Shown here: positions 33,969 to 43,889 of the stretch, piece by piece
Numbering within the stretch: position 1 is the stretch's first letter
Layout of the letters: every line of letters starts with the position of its first letter
Origin: an uncultured Sphingopyxis sp.
GTDB taxonomy: Bacteria; Pseudomonadota; Alphaproteobacteria; Sphingomonadales; Sphingomonadaceae
Reading direction: 5' to 3'
NCBI RefSeq assembly: GCF_900078365.1
Contig: NZ_LT598653.1
Span: forward strand, 3,357,501 to 3,421,500
Length of the DNA stretch: 64,000 nt
Program-made: the position numbers and the translations under genes
The notes under the pieces: generated by a model
Seen by the model: only the letters and a program-made list of their open reading frames with translations
Told to the model about the DNA's origin: nothing
Database searches by the model: none

Positions 33969-34163
33969 GAAAATGGCGGGTGCGGTGAAGCTTCCCTACC
34001 AAGGGCTGCGCGACACCCTCGCCGGAGTGCAGCAATTTCGCAACACTCCCGACACGAACGTCAGCGCCGCGCATTTCCGTGATTGATCGCGCGCGTGCGG
34101 AGAGCCAAAGAGCCTTGGTTTTCCGCTCTCCCATCGTCAACTTAAGTTTCAGGAAGCTCGCCC

Positions 34164-36431
34164 ATGCGCCACTTTCCTTCCGCTACCGCTATAAGCCTTG
34201 CCCTCGCCGCCGCGGTCTGGGCCGCCCCCGCCGCCGCGCAGGACGCGCCCGCCGATCCCGTGGCCGAAGACAGCGGCCTCGGTGATATCGTCGTCACCGC
34301 GCAGCGCCGCGAGGAAAGCCTGCAGGACGTGCCCGTAGCCGTCTCGGTGCTGTCGGGCGACACGCTCGGCGCGATCACCTCGACCGGCGCCGACGTCCGC
34401 GTGCTCGCGGGCCGCGTCCCCAGCCTCAACATCGAAAGCTCGTTCGGGCGCACCTTCCCGCGCTTCTATATCCGCGGCCTCGGCAACACCGATTTCGACC
34501 TCAACGCGTCGCAGCCGGTCAGCCTCGTCTATGACGATGTCGTGCTCGAAAACCCGATCCTCAAGGGCTTCCCGATCTTCGACCTCGACCGCGTCGAAGT
34601 GCTGCGCGGGCCGCAGGGCACCCTGTTCGGCCGCAACACGCCGGCGGGCATCGTCAAGTTCGACACCGTCAAGCCCGGCAAGACCGGCGGCTATGCCCGC
34701 GTCAGCTATGGCCGCTATGGCACCAGCCAGGTCGAGGTCGCGGCGGGCGCCGCCGACGACAGCGGCTTTTCGGTCCGCCTCTCGGGCCTCTATCAGCACC
34801 GCGACGATTGGGTCGATAATATCGCGACGACGAAGAAGGACGATCTCGGCGGCTATGACGACATCGCCGCGCGCCTCCAGCTCCAATATGAAAACGGCCC
34901 CTTCACCGGCCGCGTGACCGGACAGGTCCGCGTCTATGACGGCTCGGCGATCATCTTCCGCGCCAACACGCAGCTGCCCGGCAGCAACAAACTCGTCGGC
35001 CTCGGCGGCGCGGGCACCGAGTTCGAGCGCGACAAGGTGTGGCAGGACGGGATCAACTTCCAGAAGCTCAACACCTATAACGCCGCGCTGAACCTCGAAT
35101 ATGATTTCGGGCCGGTGACCGCTTATTCGATCACCTCCTACTGGAACGGCAATTTCCGCAGCCGCGGCGACATCGACGGCGGCTTCGGCGCCGTCTTCCT
35201 GCCCGAATCGGGTCCGGGCCTGATCCCCTTCCAGGCGCAGAGCCAGGACAATGTGCCGAGCCTCGACCAGTTCACGCAGGAAATCCGCATCGCGTCGAAC
35301 AACAGCGGCGGGCTCGGCTATCAGTTCGGCGCCTTCTATTTCGACGAAAAGCTCGACATTTCGAGCTTCGAGTTCGGCGGCCCGACCGATGCGACGCCGT
35401 CGGCGATCGCGGTGCAGCGCCAGGATAGCGAAGCCTACGGCATCTTCGGCTCGGTCAATTATGAATTCGACAATGGCTTCAAGCTGCAGGCCGGCGCGCG
35501 CTACAACCACGACAGGCGCGATTTCGTCGCGTCGCGTCCGGTCGAGACGCGCCCCGACTTCGTCGTCAACCCGAACACGCCGGTCCCGCCGCAGGCGGCC
35601 CGCGTCAAGGGCAAGCTGCTGACCTGGGACGCCAGCGCGAGCTATGAGGCGTCGGATGCGCTCACCCTCTACGCCCGCGTCGCGCGCGGCTATCGCGCGC
35701 CGTCGGTGCAGGGCCGCCTGACCTTCGCGCGGACGATCTCGACCGCCGATCAGGAAGAGACGATGTCGTATGAAGCGGGGATCAAGACCGCTTTCCTGAA
35801 CGACCGCGTCCGCTTCAACCTGACCGGCTATTATTTCGACACCAAGGATCTGCAGCTCACCGCGGTCGGTGGCACCGCGAACGTCGCGAGCCTGCTCAAC
35901 GTCGACGCCAAGGGCCATGGCATCGAGGCCGAACTGCAGGCGGCGCCAGCGCGCGGGCTGACCTTCAGCGTCGGCGGCGCGTGGAATGTCGCCGAGATCG
36001 ACGACGCCAACGCCTTCGTCGCAGGCTGCGGCTCGGCGACGCCCTGCACCATCCTCGACCCGCAGCGCCCGGGCAGCCCCGGCATCTTCTCGATCGACGG
36101 CAACCAGTTGCCGCAGTCGCCGAAATGGACGCTCAATGCGACCGCGGGCTATGAAATCCCCGTCGGCGACGGGGCGATCTATGCCTTCACCGACTGGTAT
36201 TACCGCTCGAAGGTCCAGTTCTTCCTCTATCGCTCGGTCGAATTTTCGGACGACAAGATGGTCGAGGGCGGGCTGCGCGTCGGCTACAAGACCGATCGCT
36301 TCGACATCGCGGGCTTCGTGCGCAACATCACCAATGATGAATCGCCGACCGGGGGCATCGATTTCAACAATCTGACCAGCTACGTCAACGAACCCCGCAT
36401 CTGGGGCGTCGAGGCAGGCGTGAAGTTCTGA
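34164..36431 (+). CDS. TonB-dependent outer-membrane receptor
   Basis: 755 residues. A signal peptide (to about residue 26, APAAAQ) precedes the plug domain that starts GDIVVTAQRREESLQDVPVAV, with LRGPQGTLFGRNTPAG inside it. A 22-strand-type barrel follows and the chain ends with a C-terminal phenylalanine (EAGVKF), as needed for barrel assembly. AGGAAG precedes the ATG. It would import a siderophore, sugar or other bulky ligand across the outer membrane using TonB energy. The substrate is unknown; no transport partner or iron-responsive box was seen. Confidence 0.95.
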   Translation: MRHFPSATAISLALAAAVWAAPAAAQDAPADPVAEDSGLGDIVVTAQRREESLQDVPVAVSVLSGDTLGAITSTGADVRVLAGRVPSLNIESSFGRTFPRFYIRGLGNTDFDLNASQPVSLVYDDVVLENPILKGFPIFDLDRVEVLRGPQGTLFGRNTPAGIVKFDTVKPGKTGGYARVSYGRYGTSQVEVAAGAADDSGFSVRLSGLYQHRDDWVDNIATTKKDDLGGYDDIAARLQLQYENGPFTGRVTGQVRVYDGSAIIFRANTQLPGSNKLVGLGGAGTEFERDKVWQDGINFQKLNTYNAALNLEYDFGPVTAYSITSYWNGNFRSRGDIDGGFGAVFLPESGPGLIPFQAQSQDNVPSLDQFTQEIRIASNNSGGLGYQFGAFYFDEKLDISSFEFGGPTDATPSAIAVQRQDSEAYGIFGSVNYEFDNGFKLQAGARYNHDRRDFVASRPVETRPDFVVNPNTPVPPQAARVKGKLLTWDASASYEASDALTLYARVARGYRAPSVQGRLTFARTISTADQEETMSYEAGIKTAFLNDRVRFNLTGYYFDTKDLQLTAVGGTANVASLLNVDAKGHGIEAELQAAPARGLTFSVGGAWNVAEIDDANAFVAGCGSATPCTILDPQRPGSPGIFSIDGNQLPQSPKWTLNATAGYEIPVGDGAIYAFTDWYYRSKVQFFLYRSVEFSDDKMVEGGLRVGYKTDRFDIAGFVRNITNDESPTGGIDFNNLTSYVNEPRIWGVEAGVKF

Positions 36432-36535
36432 TGATCATCCGGCCCGCGCGGTTCCAGCACCGCGCGGGCCGGGCTTCGCATCGCGATCTTTCCATGTTAT
36501 CATCGACATGCAACCCCAAGATGCGGGAGTCGATG

Positions 36536-36847
36536 ATGATCCGTTTGACCGCCAGCCTGACCGCGATCGCCCTGTTTTCCACCGCAGCGGCGGCGCAAGG
36601 CATCGGTCTCAATTCGGCCGCCACCATCGGCTCCAACAGCGCCGGCGAATATGCCCGGGCCTTTCCTACGCTTCGCGACAATAGCCCCAAGGCCGTCCTT
36701 GCGCGGCTCAATCAGCTTTGCGCCAGCGATCGGCCTTCCGATAAGCAACGCTGCGAAAAGGCGTGGCGCGTAATCAATCGGGCGCATGCCGAATTGCAAG
36801 CGCGGCGCGCAGCCGAGGCCGCTGCAAGCCACGGCGTCAGCAACTAG
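36536..36847 (+). CDS. Small secreted protein of unknown function
   Basis: 103 residues with a signal peptide ending STAAAAQG. The mature part contains two cysteines (LCASD and QRCEKAW) that could form a disulfide, and ends in an Ala/Arg-rich helix. The ATG at 36536 has CGGGAG 6 nt upstream; another in-frame ATG at 36533 is adjacent. It lies 104 nt after the TonB receptor and may share its transcript. I recognise no family. Confidence 0.65.
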   Translation: MIRLTASLTAIALFSTAAAAQGIGLNSAATIGSNSAGEYARAFPTLRDNSPKAVLARLNQLCASDRPSDKQRCEKAWRVINRAHAELQARRAAEAAASHGVSN

Positions 36848-36859
36848 CGTGAGCGAAAG

Positions 36860-38272
36860 CTAGGCGACCGGACCCACTCGCGCGTCGGGTTCGAGCCGGA
36901 TCAGCGGGCGCGGGCGGCCAGTCACCCGGGCAAACAGGCGCGGCACCAGCGCATGGGCCTGCGCCCAATTCCAATAGGCGACATAGGCGGGATCGGCGAG
37001 AAGATGCTTCTCCTCGGTCTTGGCGCGCCAGTAATAGATGCCGCTGACGAGGCCGAGCAGGGCGACATTGCGCGCGCCCTCGATCCAGCCGCCCGCGGTC
37101 ACGAGAAACGGCAAGGAACCGATCCACCATGTCATATTCTTCGAAATATAGGCGGGGTGCCGCGTGAAGGCATAGGGGCCGTGAGTGATGATGCCGCGGT
37201 GCGTCAGGTTCGAAAAGCGGATGCCGAACGCCATCGTCGCCCAGCTATAGACCGCGGTGAGCAGCACCAGCGCGATGCCCCAGACGATCAGCAGCCCCTC
37301 GTGCCCCGCGAGCCAATAGCCCCAGTCGGAACCATGGACCTGATAATCGAGCGGACCGCCGCTCATCAGGATGAAGGGCGGATAGCAGACGAGTGCCGCG
37401 ACCCACGCCATGCCATAGGGGTTGGCGGTGCGGATATGCGCGTCGAGCGGCTTCAGCGTCAATATATAGCCGACCGTCGCGATGTGGACATCGACCAGAT
37501 AGAGGAGATTGATCGCCCACAGCCCGGCCAGATAGGGGTTGGCGGTGACCTCGCTTATCGGCACGGTGACCAGCGCCGAAAAATTGCCCGGTACGATCGA
37601 CAGCATGAAGGCGGTGAAGAAGCCTTTCACCGCCCAGGCGCGCAGATGATGCCCGATCGCGCGGCCATCGACCGGCTGGCCCCCTCCCAGCTTATGGCCT
37701 GCGATCAGCCAGCGCCCGAACTGCCAGCAGCCGTCGCGCGGTTCGACCATCCGCCGATCGAGCCACAACATATAGGGGACCGAGACGAGCAGCAGCCACG
37801 GCGCGGCGGTCTCGAGCAGCTTCATCGAAAAAGCGTAATTGCCCTGCCAGTAATAGCGCATCGTCGCATAGATCAGCGCGATCAGCCCCCATGTCGCCCA
37901 CAGGCCGGCGAGCTTGGTCAGGCTGATGTCGAGCGTTTCGCGCCACGGTCGGCGCTGCGCCCAGTCGATCCCGGTCGACGGATTGCGATGCACCTTGTCG
38001 ACGAACACCGACCACAGCACCATCGGCACGCCGCAGGCGAGCACGCTCGCGATCGCCGAATTCGGGCCGCTCATCGGCCCGCGCGATCCCCAGTCGATGC
38101 CGATAAAAGCGGCGATTTCGGGGGCGAAGCGCGCGATGAGCAAATAGCTCACCAGCCCCGCAAGCCCGACGATCCCGACCCCCGTGCTGACCGCCGAACG
38201 CGGGCGCACGCCGGCCGGCGCGGATGCGTCGCGCGCCGATTCGGACGGTGCGGAAGAAGCGGATTCGGCCAT
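36860..38272 (-). CDS. Polytopic membrane protein with ICMT/PEMT-like C-terminus
   Basis: 470 residues with about ten hydrophobic helices. The C-terminal part contains THGPYAFTRHPAYISKNMTWWIG and KTEEKHLLADPAYVAYW, the pattern of isoprenylcysteine carboxyl methyltransferases and phospholipid methyltransferases, where the His/Arg and Glu residues bind S-adenosylmethionine. It may methylate a lipid or membrane-bound thiol/carboxyl. The start at 38272 is the first Met after which the sequence looks protein-like; upstream frame to 38488 overlaps a GC-biased spacer. Its substrate is unknown. Confidence 0.75.
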   Translation of the reverse strand: MAESASSAPSESARDASAPAGVRPRSAVSTGVGIVGLAGLVSYLLIARFAPEIAAFIGIDWGSRGPMSGPNSAIASVLACGVPMVLWSVFVDKVHRNPSTGIDWAQRRPWRETLDISLTKLAGLWATWGLIALIYATMRYYWQGNYAFSMKLLETAAPWLLLVSVPYMLWLDRRMVEPRDGCWQFGRWLIAGHKLGGGQPVDGRAIGHHLRAWAVKGFFTAFMLSIVPGNFSALVTVPISEVTANPYLAGLWAINLLYLVDVHIATVGYILTLKPLDAHIRTANPYGMAWVAALVCYPPFILMSGGPLDYQVHGSDWGYWLAGHEGLLIVWGIALVLLTAVYSWATMAFGIRFSNLTHRGIITHGPYAFTRHPAYISKNMTWWIGSLPFLVTAGGWIEGARNVALLGLVSGIYYWRAKTEEKHLLADPAYVAYWNWAQAHALVPRLFARVTGRPRPLIRLEPDARVGPVA

Positions 38273-38513
38273 GATATTCACCCGCTTAGCCCTAGCCAAA
38301 ATTGGTAAGCAAGCCGTCAATATAAAAGACCGATTCGCCCGCGGAATCCCGCCAAAATGGCAGCATTTGCGCAAGTTGACACCGTTCACCGCGCGAGGGT
38401 TTCGATTCAACCCGACTCGGCGCGCAAAGATTCGCCTGCGCCCGATCGGCCTGATAAGGCGCGCATCAATCGGGGCGGAGGGCTCCACAAAACAAACAAG
38501 ATGGGGTCGCCAC

Positions 38514-39716
38514 TTGTCGTCGAAAACAACGGGTCTGCGCGATTTGCGCCAGCGCGTCTCCGCGCTGTTTCAGGACCATGAAATCTTCGTTCGCACGCAC
38601 GGCCACGTCCGATTCCTGCGTGTCAGCGCGGTCTGGCAGAAACGCGTCGCGCTGATCGCCGGCGTCGTGCTGCTCGCCTGGGCGGGCGCGACGCTCACCG
38701 TGCTGATCAACCAGTTGCTGACCGCCGACGAACGCGCCGCGGTCGCGCAGCAGCAAGCCGCCGCCGCCGCGTCGGAAGCACGCATCGCCAAATATCGCGA
38801 CCGCGTCGCCGAAACCGCCGCCGATCTCGAAGAGCGCCAGGCGCTGCTCGAAAGCGTCGCCGAAACCCATTTTGGCATCGATCCCGCCGCGATGCCCGCC
38901 GAACCGGCGGCGCAGCAGCCGGCCGTTCCCGCCGAATCCGTCAAGACCAGCGCCATCGATCCGGACCTGCCGCCCGAAGCGCAGAGTCTCGCGCGGCTCG
39001 CTGCGCGGCAGGAAGCCTTCGCTGCCCGCCTGCTCGCCGCGGTCAAGGGCCGCGCGGCAAAGGCCGAAACCGCCGTGGCGGCGCTCGGCCTCAACCCCGA
39101 CAAGCTCGTCCGTAACGCCGCGGCCGGACGCGGCGGTCCCTTCATCCCCTATCGCGGCCAGATGGGCAAAGCCAAGGCGCTCGGCGCCAGCTTTGCCGCG
39201 CTCGACAGCGCGCTGTTCCGCATGGAGGTGCTCGAACGCACGCTCGTCGCGGTGCCGTCGGGCAATCCCGCCAATGTGATGATGATGTCGTCGGGCTTCG
39301 GTTATCGCAGCGACCCCTTCACCGGCGCGGGCGCGATGCACGCGGGCCTCGACTTCCGCGGCCCGATCGGCACTCCGATCCTCGCCGCCGCGCCGGGCCG
39401 CGTCAGCTTCGTCGGCCGCAAGTCGGGCTATGGCAATGTCGTCGAGGTCGATCACGGCCAGGGTATCCTGACGCGCTATGCCCACTTGTCGGGCTTCACG
39501 ACCAAGGTCGGCACGCGGGTCGCCGCCGGCCAGCAGATCGCCAAAATGGGCTCGACCGGCCGTTCGACCGGAAGCCACCTGCATTTCGAAGTCCGCCTGA
39601 ACGGCCAGGCGGTCAACCCCCGCAGATTCCTGGAGGCAAAAGCCGATGTTCTCGAAGTCAAAGCCGACGCCCGCCAGCGAGTCGGTTCCGTCGCCGCCGC
39701 CCACGGTGCCCGCTAA
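38514..39716 (+). CDS. M23 family metallopeptidase (LytM-type), membrane-anchored
   Basis: About 400 residues. A cytoplasmic N-terminus is followed by one transmembrane helix (ALIAGVVLLAWAGATLTVLI), a coiled-coil segment with many Ala/Glu residues and a C-terminal LytM domain. Zinc-ligand motifs are MHAGLDFRG, VEVDHGQGILTRYAHLS and GSHLHFEV. It should cleave peptidoglycan cross-links in the periplasm. No ATG fits; a TTG at 38514 starting LSSKTTGLRD is my best start and an upstream ATG at 38271 is unlikely. It overlaps the bactofilin gene by 71 nt. Confidence 0.88.
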   Translation: MSSKTTGLRDLRQRVSALFQDHEIFVRTHGHVRFLRVSAVWQKRVALIAGVVLLAWAGATLTVLINQLLTADERAAVAQQQAAAAASEARIAKYRDRVAETAADLEERQALLESVAETHFGIDPAAMPAEPAAQQPAVPAESVKTSAIDPDLPPEAQSLARLAARQEAFAARLLAAVKGRAAKAETAVAALGLNPDKLVRNAAAGRGGPFIPYRGQMGKAKALGASFAALDSALFRMEVLERTLVAVPSGNPANVMMMSSGFGYRSDPFTGAGAMHAGLDFRGPIGTPILAAAPGRVSFVGRKSGYGNVVEVDHGQGILTRYAHLSGFTTKVGTRVAAGQQIAKMGSTGRSTGSHLHFEVRLNGQAVNPRRFLEAKADVLEVKADARQRVGSVAAAHGAR

Positions 39717-40113
39717 GATGGCGACGGGCGCGCGCCATACGACCTTTTCGATCCTCGGATCGGACGTCGTCGTCACCGGCAATGTCGCCGCCAGCGTCGA
39801 TCTGCACGTCGACGGCAAGATCGAGGGCGACCTCAAATGCGCCAATCTCGTCCAGGGCGAGGCGAGCGAGATCAAGGGCGCGGTGACCGCCGAGACCGCG
39901 AAGATCGCGGGCCTGCTCGACGGATCGATCGAGGCCAAGACGCTGATCGTCCATGCGACCGCGCGGATCACCGGCGACGTGGTCTATGAGACCATCACGA
40001 TCGAGAATGGCGGCAAGGTCGACGGCAAGCTGTCGCATCGCCGCCACGGCGCCGCGGCGGCCAAGGCGCCACCGCCGCTCGAAGTCGTCGAAAACAAGTC
40101 GGCGGCGCTCTGA
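39646..40113 (+). CDS. Bactofilin (polymer-forming cytoskeletal protein)
   Basis: 155 residues. A flexible Pro/Ser-rich N-terminus is followed by the right-handed beta-helix core (residues about 33-130) with regularly spaced Val/Ile/Gly repeats such as VVVTGNVAASVDLHVDGKIEGDLKC. Bactofilins polymerise without nucleotide and position cell-wall enzymes. GGAGG precedes the ATG by 10 nt and lies inside the M23 peptidase gene, whose 3' end overlaps it by 71 nt. This pairing with an M23 peptidase is seen in other bacteria. Confidence 0.93.
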   Translation: MFSKSKPTPASESVPSPPPTVPAKMATGARHTTFSILGSDVVVTGNVAASVDLHVDGKIEGDLKCANLVQGEASEIKGAVTAETAKIAGLLDGSIEAKTLIVHATARITGDVVYETITIENGGKVDGKLSHRRHGAAAAKAPPPLEVVENKSAAL

Positions 40114-40141
40114 GCAGAGCCGCGCACCGGCGCGGCCTCGA

Positions 40142-41896
40142 TCATTTCGACGCGGCGATCTCGCGGCCGGATGCGCGGCCGGCGTCCTTCTGGTGGCGCT
40201 GGACAGCGACCCTGTTGCGGCCGCCGCGCTTGGCGTCGTAAAGGGCTTCGTCGGCGAGCCGGTAGAGCTGCTTGAAATCGCACGCCGGCCGCACCTCGGC
40301 GACTCCGACGCTCGCGGTCACCGGCCGCTCGCCCACGACCTCGCTATGATCGCAGGCCGCGATCCCGCGGCGGATGCTTTCGGCGAAGCGGGCAAGGATG
40401 ATGCCCTCCATCCCGATCGTCAGCAGGCCGAACTCTTCGCCGCCCAGCCGCGCGACGGTACACATCGGCCCTTCCCACCGCTCGATCCGGCGGCCGATCC
40501 CGCACAGGACCGCGTCGCCCGCCTCGTGACCGAAAATATCGTTGATCGACTTGAAGCGGTCGATGTCGACGAGCAGCAGCGCCGCCGGCAGATTGTCGGC
40601 GCGCGCGCGGTCGAGCAGCGGCGTCACGCTGTCGATGAAGCCGCGGCGGTTGGGCAGGCCGGTCAGCGGATCGCGCCGCGCCAGTTGCTGCGCCTGCGCC
40701 TCCGCATCGCGGGCATGGTCGCGCTCGATCCGCAGATGGGCGAGCCGCCGCGTCGCCGCCGCCGCGAGCCATAGCGCCTGCCATGTCGCGGCGACGAGCA
40801 CGGCCAGCTTTGACCCGCCGCCCCACAAGCCGTCCTCGACATCGACGATATGGATGAAGGCCAGCACCGCCATGGGCAGCCCCCAGGCGCCGAGGAAATC
40901 GCGCGCCTCGATCGAGCCGCGCCGCCACGCCCAGCCGAGATAGACGACGACCGCGACAAGATCGGCGATGATGGCGAGGCCAAGCAGATCGGCCAGCGCA
41001 GCAAGACTGCCGCCGCGGATGAAGGTCAGCGGGATGCCTGCAACGCCGACGCCGGCGCCAAGGAGCAGCGCGGCGGTCCGCAGCCCCTTCGGCACGATGC
41101 CGTGTTCGACGGCGGTGACCGCGCTGGCGGTCGCGACCGCGATGGCGAGGCAGGCGAGGAAAGTGCCGGCCTGCGCCGTCACCGCACCCGCCATCGCCGG
41201 CACGAGCGCCAGATGCGCCTGCGACCAGAGCGCCCCCCAGAGCAGCATCGTCGCCGCCCACGCCGCCTGCCAGGCGAGATATTGGCGGCGCACCGCGACG
41301 GCGAGCGACAGGCTGTAGATACAGCTGACGAGCAGCAGGGTCAGCGCGGCGCCGACCGCTGCCGCCATGCCCGCCGACTGCATCCCCGCCTCGTCCTTCG
41401 GGAGGATTCTCGCGCGCACGAACTGATGCCCCGACAGCCCGTCGAAGCGCATCGTCACGGCCGTGAGCGGCGCGCCGCGGCCGGGCGCCTCGAACAATAT
41501 CTGTCCCCCGGCGCGCCAATGCGACCCGAAATCTCCGCTGCGCACCTGCTGCCAGCGCGTCGCGCCGTCGGCATAGGAAAAGCCCACCGCGAGCCGGTCG
41601 AACCGCGAATTATGAACCATCAGCGCCAGATCGCGGGACGCACCCTCGCCGTCGAGCGAGGTACGAAGCCAGAGGCTCCGGTCCTGATAAGCCGTCGGCG
41701 TTCCGCTACACGAAAAACGAAGCCCGGCCAGGGCATCGTCGCCCAGCGCCGTGCCGCTCACCGCGTGGCAGAAGTCACGCCCGACATCGAGCGCGCGCGC
41801 ATGCGCCGGGGCCGCGATCAGGGCGAAAAGCATGGCGCACAGGCCGAGCCAAAGCCGGCAGCGCCAGGTTTCCGCAAGATCGCGCATCGCAGTCAT
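40142..41896 (-). CDS. Membrane diguanylate cyclase with extracytoplasmic sensor and GGDEF domain
   Basis: 584 residues. A signal peptide and a periplasmic beta-domain of about 140 residues (resembling the 7TMR-DISM extracellular type) are followed by seven hydrophobic helices (about 170-385), a short coiled coil and a GGDEF domain with GGEEF at 485-489, which should retain c-di-GMP synthesis. The RxxD inhibitory site expected just upstream is absent (GPMC there). It would link an envelope signal to c-di-GMP. The gene stands alone and is convergent with the bactofilin gene. Confidence 0.9.
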   Translation of the reverse strand: MTAMRDLAETWRCRLWLGLCAMLFALIAAPAHARALDVGRDFCHAVSGTALGDDALAGLRFSCSGTPTAYQDRSLWLRTSLDGEGASRDLALMVHNSRFDRLAVGFSYADGATRWQQVRSGDFGSHWRAGGQILFEAPGRGAPLTAVTMRFDGLSGHQFVRARILPKDEAGMQSAGMAAAVGAALTLLLVSCIYSLSLAVAVRRQYLAWQAAWAATMLLWGALWSQAHLALVPAMAGAVTAQAGTFLACLAIAVATASAVTAVEHGIVPKGLRTAALLLGAGVGVAGIPLTFIRGGSLAALADLLGLAIIADLVAVVVYLGWAWRRGSIEARDFLGAWGLPMAVLAFIHIVDVEDGLWGGGSKLAVLVAATWQALWLAAAATRRLAHLRIERDHARDAEAQAQQLARRDPLTGLPNRRGFIDSVTPLLDRARADNLPAALLLVDIDRFKSINDIFGHEAGDAVLCGIGRRIERWEGPMCTVARLGGEEFGLLTIGMEGIILARFAESIRRGIAACDHSEVVGERPVTASVGVAEVRPACDFKQLYRLADEALYDAKRGGRNRVAVQRHQKDAGRASGREIAASK

Positions 41897-41951
41897 CGCC
41901 GCCGTATCGCATCAATATATTGTGAAATCTTTGCCATCGGGCAAATTCGCT

Positions 41952-42254
41952 TCAGCGCCCTGCGGGCCGGCCGACCCGCAGGGCGACCGCGACCCGGTCG
42001 CCGGGCCCGACGCCTTCGGCCTTTTGCACCGCGCGTTTGACCGGCAACAGATAGCCTCCGTCGCGCGGAAACAGCGAGGTCGCAAATTCGGTGTCGCCGA
42101 TAATCGCCACCACGGGAACCACGCCCCAGCCATAGCTTGCCGTCATCGCGGCGTAACGGATCGCGCCGACATGCGCGTCGGGAACGACGGCGAAAAGGAA
42201 GGGCGCCGGCCCGCGCCATTCGATGACGTCCGCGCGGAAACGCAACGTCTCCAT
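41952..42254 (-). CDS. DUF1905 domain protein
   Basis: 100 residues, beta-barrel-like DUF1905 fold, with FRADVIEWRGPAPFLFAVVP near the start and DGGYLLPVKRAVQKAEGVGPGDRV toward the end. The ATG at 42254 overlaps the comM stop (ATGA), so both are translationally coupled. The function of the family is not known. The gap to the convergent-side GGDEF gene is 55 nt. Confidence 0.8.
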   Translation of the reverse strand: METLRFRADVIEWRGPAPFLFAVVPDAHVGAIRYAAMTASYGWGVVPVVAIIGDTEFATSLFPRDGGYLLPVKRAVQKAEGVGPGDRVAVALRVGRPAGR

Positions 42255-43762
42255 CAATTCCTCGGCGGCTGCCGCCGATAGCTCAGCGCCTCGGCGATAT
42301 GGATGCGCCCGACCGTCTCGGCGCCCGCAAGGTCGGCGATCGTCCGCGCGACGCGCAGGATTCGCGTATAGCCGCGCGCCGAGAGCCGCATCGCCTCGGC
42401 CGCCTGCGCGAGCAGCCCCCGCCCGGCCTCATCGGGCGTGGCGACCGCTTCGAGCAGTTCACCGTCGATCTCGGCATTGGTGCGCGCCTTGTGCCCGGCA
42501 TAGCGTTCGGTCTGGATCGCGCGCGCCGCCGCGACGCGTGCCGCGACTTCGGCGCTGCCTTCGGCGGGCGGCGGCAGGACGAGGTCGGCGGCGCTCACCG
42601 CCTGCACCTCGACATGCAGGTCGATGCGGTCGAGCAGCGGCCCCGACAGCTTCGCCTGATAGTCGGCGGCGCAGCGCGGCGCGCGGCTGCACGCAAGCGC
42701 CGGGTCGCCGAGATGGCCGCAGCGGCAGGGGTTCATCGCCGCGACGAGCTGGACGCGCGCCGGGAAAGTGACATGGGCGTTGGCGCGCGCGACGCTGACT
42801 TCGCCCGTCTCCAGCGGCTGGCGCAGCGAATCGAGCACGCCGCGCTGGAATTCGGGAAGCTCGTCGAGGAAGAGGACGCCGAGATGCGCGAGGCTGACCT
42901 CGCCCGGGCGCACGCGCAGCCCGCCGCCGACGAGCGCGGGCATCGACGCCGAATGATGGGGCGCGCGGAATGGACGCGCGCGGACGAGGCGCCCGCCCTC
43001 GAGCGTTCCCGCGACCGATGCGATCATCGACACCTCGAGCGCCTCGGCGGGGGTGAGGTCGGGCAGGATGCCGGGCATGCACGCCGCCATCAGCGACTTG
43101 CCCGCGCCGGGCGGCCCCAACATCATCAGATTATGCGCGCCCGCCGCCGCGATCTCGAGCGCGCGCTTCGCCGTCTCCTGCCCCTTGACCTGCGACAGGT
43201 CGGCGGCGCGAACCGGGTCTTCGACCGCGCCCGGCACCGGCGGCGACAGCAGCGCATTGCCCCTGAAATGATTGAGCAGCGACAGCAGATCGGGGGCGCC
43301 GATCACCTCGACATTGCCCGCCCACGCCGCCTCGGGCCCCTGCGCCGCGGGGCAGATCAGCCCGCGCTCGACGCTGCCTGCATGGATCGCCGCAAGCAGC
43401 ACGCCGGGCGAAGGCGCGACGCGTCCGTCGAGGCCGAGTTCGCCGACGACGACGTAAGAGGCGAGCGTCTCGGCATCGATCACGCCCATCGCGCCGAGCA
43501 GCGCGAGCGCGATGGGGAGGTCGTAGTGCGAGCCTTCCTTGGGCAGGTCGGCGGGCGAGAGGTTGACGGTGATGACCTTGGGCGGGAGCGACAGGCCGAT
43601 CGCGGCGATCGCGGCGCGGACGCGCTCGCGGCTTTCGCCCACCGCCTTGTCGGGCAGGCCGACAACGACGAAGCGCGGGACGCCCGGCGTAATCTGGCAC
43701 TGCACCTCGACCCCGCGCGCTTCGATGCCGAGATAGGCGGTGGTTGAGACGATTGCGACCAT
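42254..43762 (-). CDS. comM: ComM/YifB-family Mg-chelatase-like AAA+ ATPase
   Basis: 502 residues. An N-terminal Lon-protease-like domain (about 1-170) precedes a Mg-chelatase-type AAA+ module with Walker A GPPGAGKS at 216-223 and Walker B VLFLDELPEF, then a C-terminal domain with the NPCRCGHLGDP cysteine cluster. ComM is a hexameric helicase that promotes branch migration during natural transformation. The tandem DUF1905 gene is coupled downstream. No other competence genes are in the window. Confidence 0.93.
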   Translation of the reverse strand: MVAIVSTTAYLGIEARGVEVQCQITPGVPRFVVVGLPDKAVGESRERVRAAIAAIGLSLPPKVITVNLSPADLPKEGSHYDLPIALALLGAMGVIDAETLASYVVVGELGLDGRVAPSPGVLLAAIHAGSVERGLICPAAQGPEAAWAGNVEVIGAPDLLSLLNHFRGNALLSPPVPGAVEDPVRAADLSQVKGQETAKRALEIAAAGAHNLMMLGPPGAGKSLMAACMPGILPDLTPAEALEVSMIASVAGTLEGGRLVRARPFRAPHHSASMPALVGGGLRVRPGEVSLAHLGVLFLDELPEFQRGVLDSLRQPLETGEVSVARANAHVTFPARVQLVAAMNPCRCGHLGDPALACSRAPRCAADYQAKLSGPLLDRIDLHVEVQAVSAADLVLPPPAEGSAEVAARVAAARAIQTERYAGHKARTNAEIDGELLEAVATPDEAGRGLLAQAAEAMRLSARGYTRILRVARTIADLAGAETVGRIHIAEALSYRRQPPRN

Positions 43763-43889
43763 ATTCCCCCCGGAACAGCACGATGTGCCCCCTTTGTTCC
43801 GAGGTCCTCTTTAGGCGAAGCGGCGGGAAGGTCGAGTCTTTTTCCGGAAGGTGACGAAGGTGCCGCGCAGCGTGGGGACGATTGCGGAT

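Larger units (their letters stand above)
33613..34163. other. 551-nt divergent intergenic region between rpoB and a TonB receptor
   Basis: It holds no convincing gene. From left to right there is the rpoB leader of about 170 nt, the strong rpoB promoter (33791-33819), about 70 nt without features, a family A repeat (33893-33968) and then about 195 nt that must contain the plus-strand promoter of the TonB receptor, which I could not locate with certainty. Confidence 0.75.
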
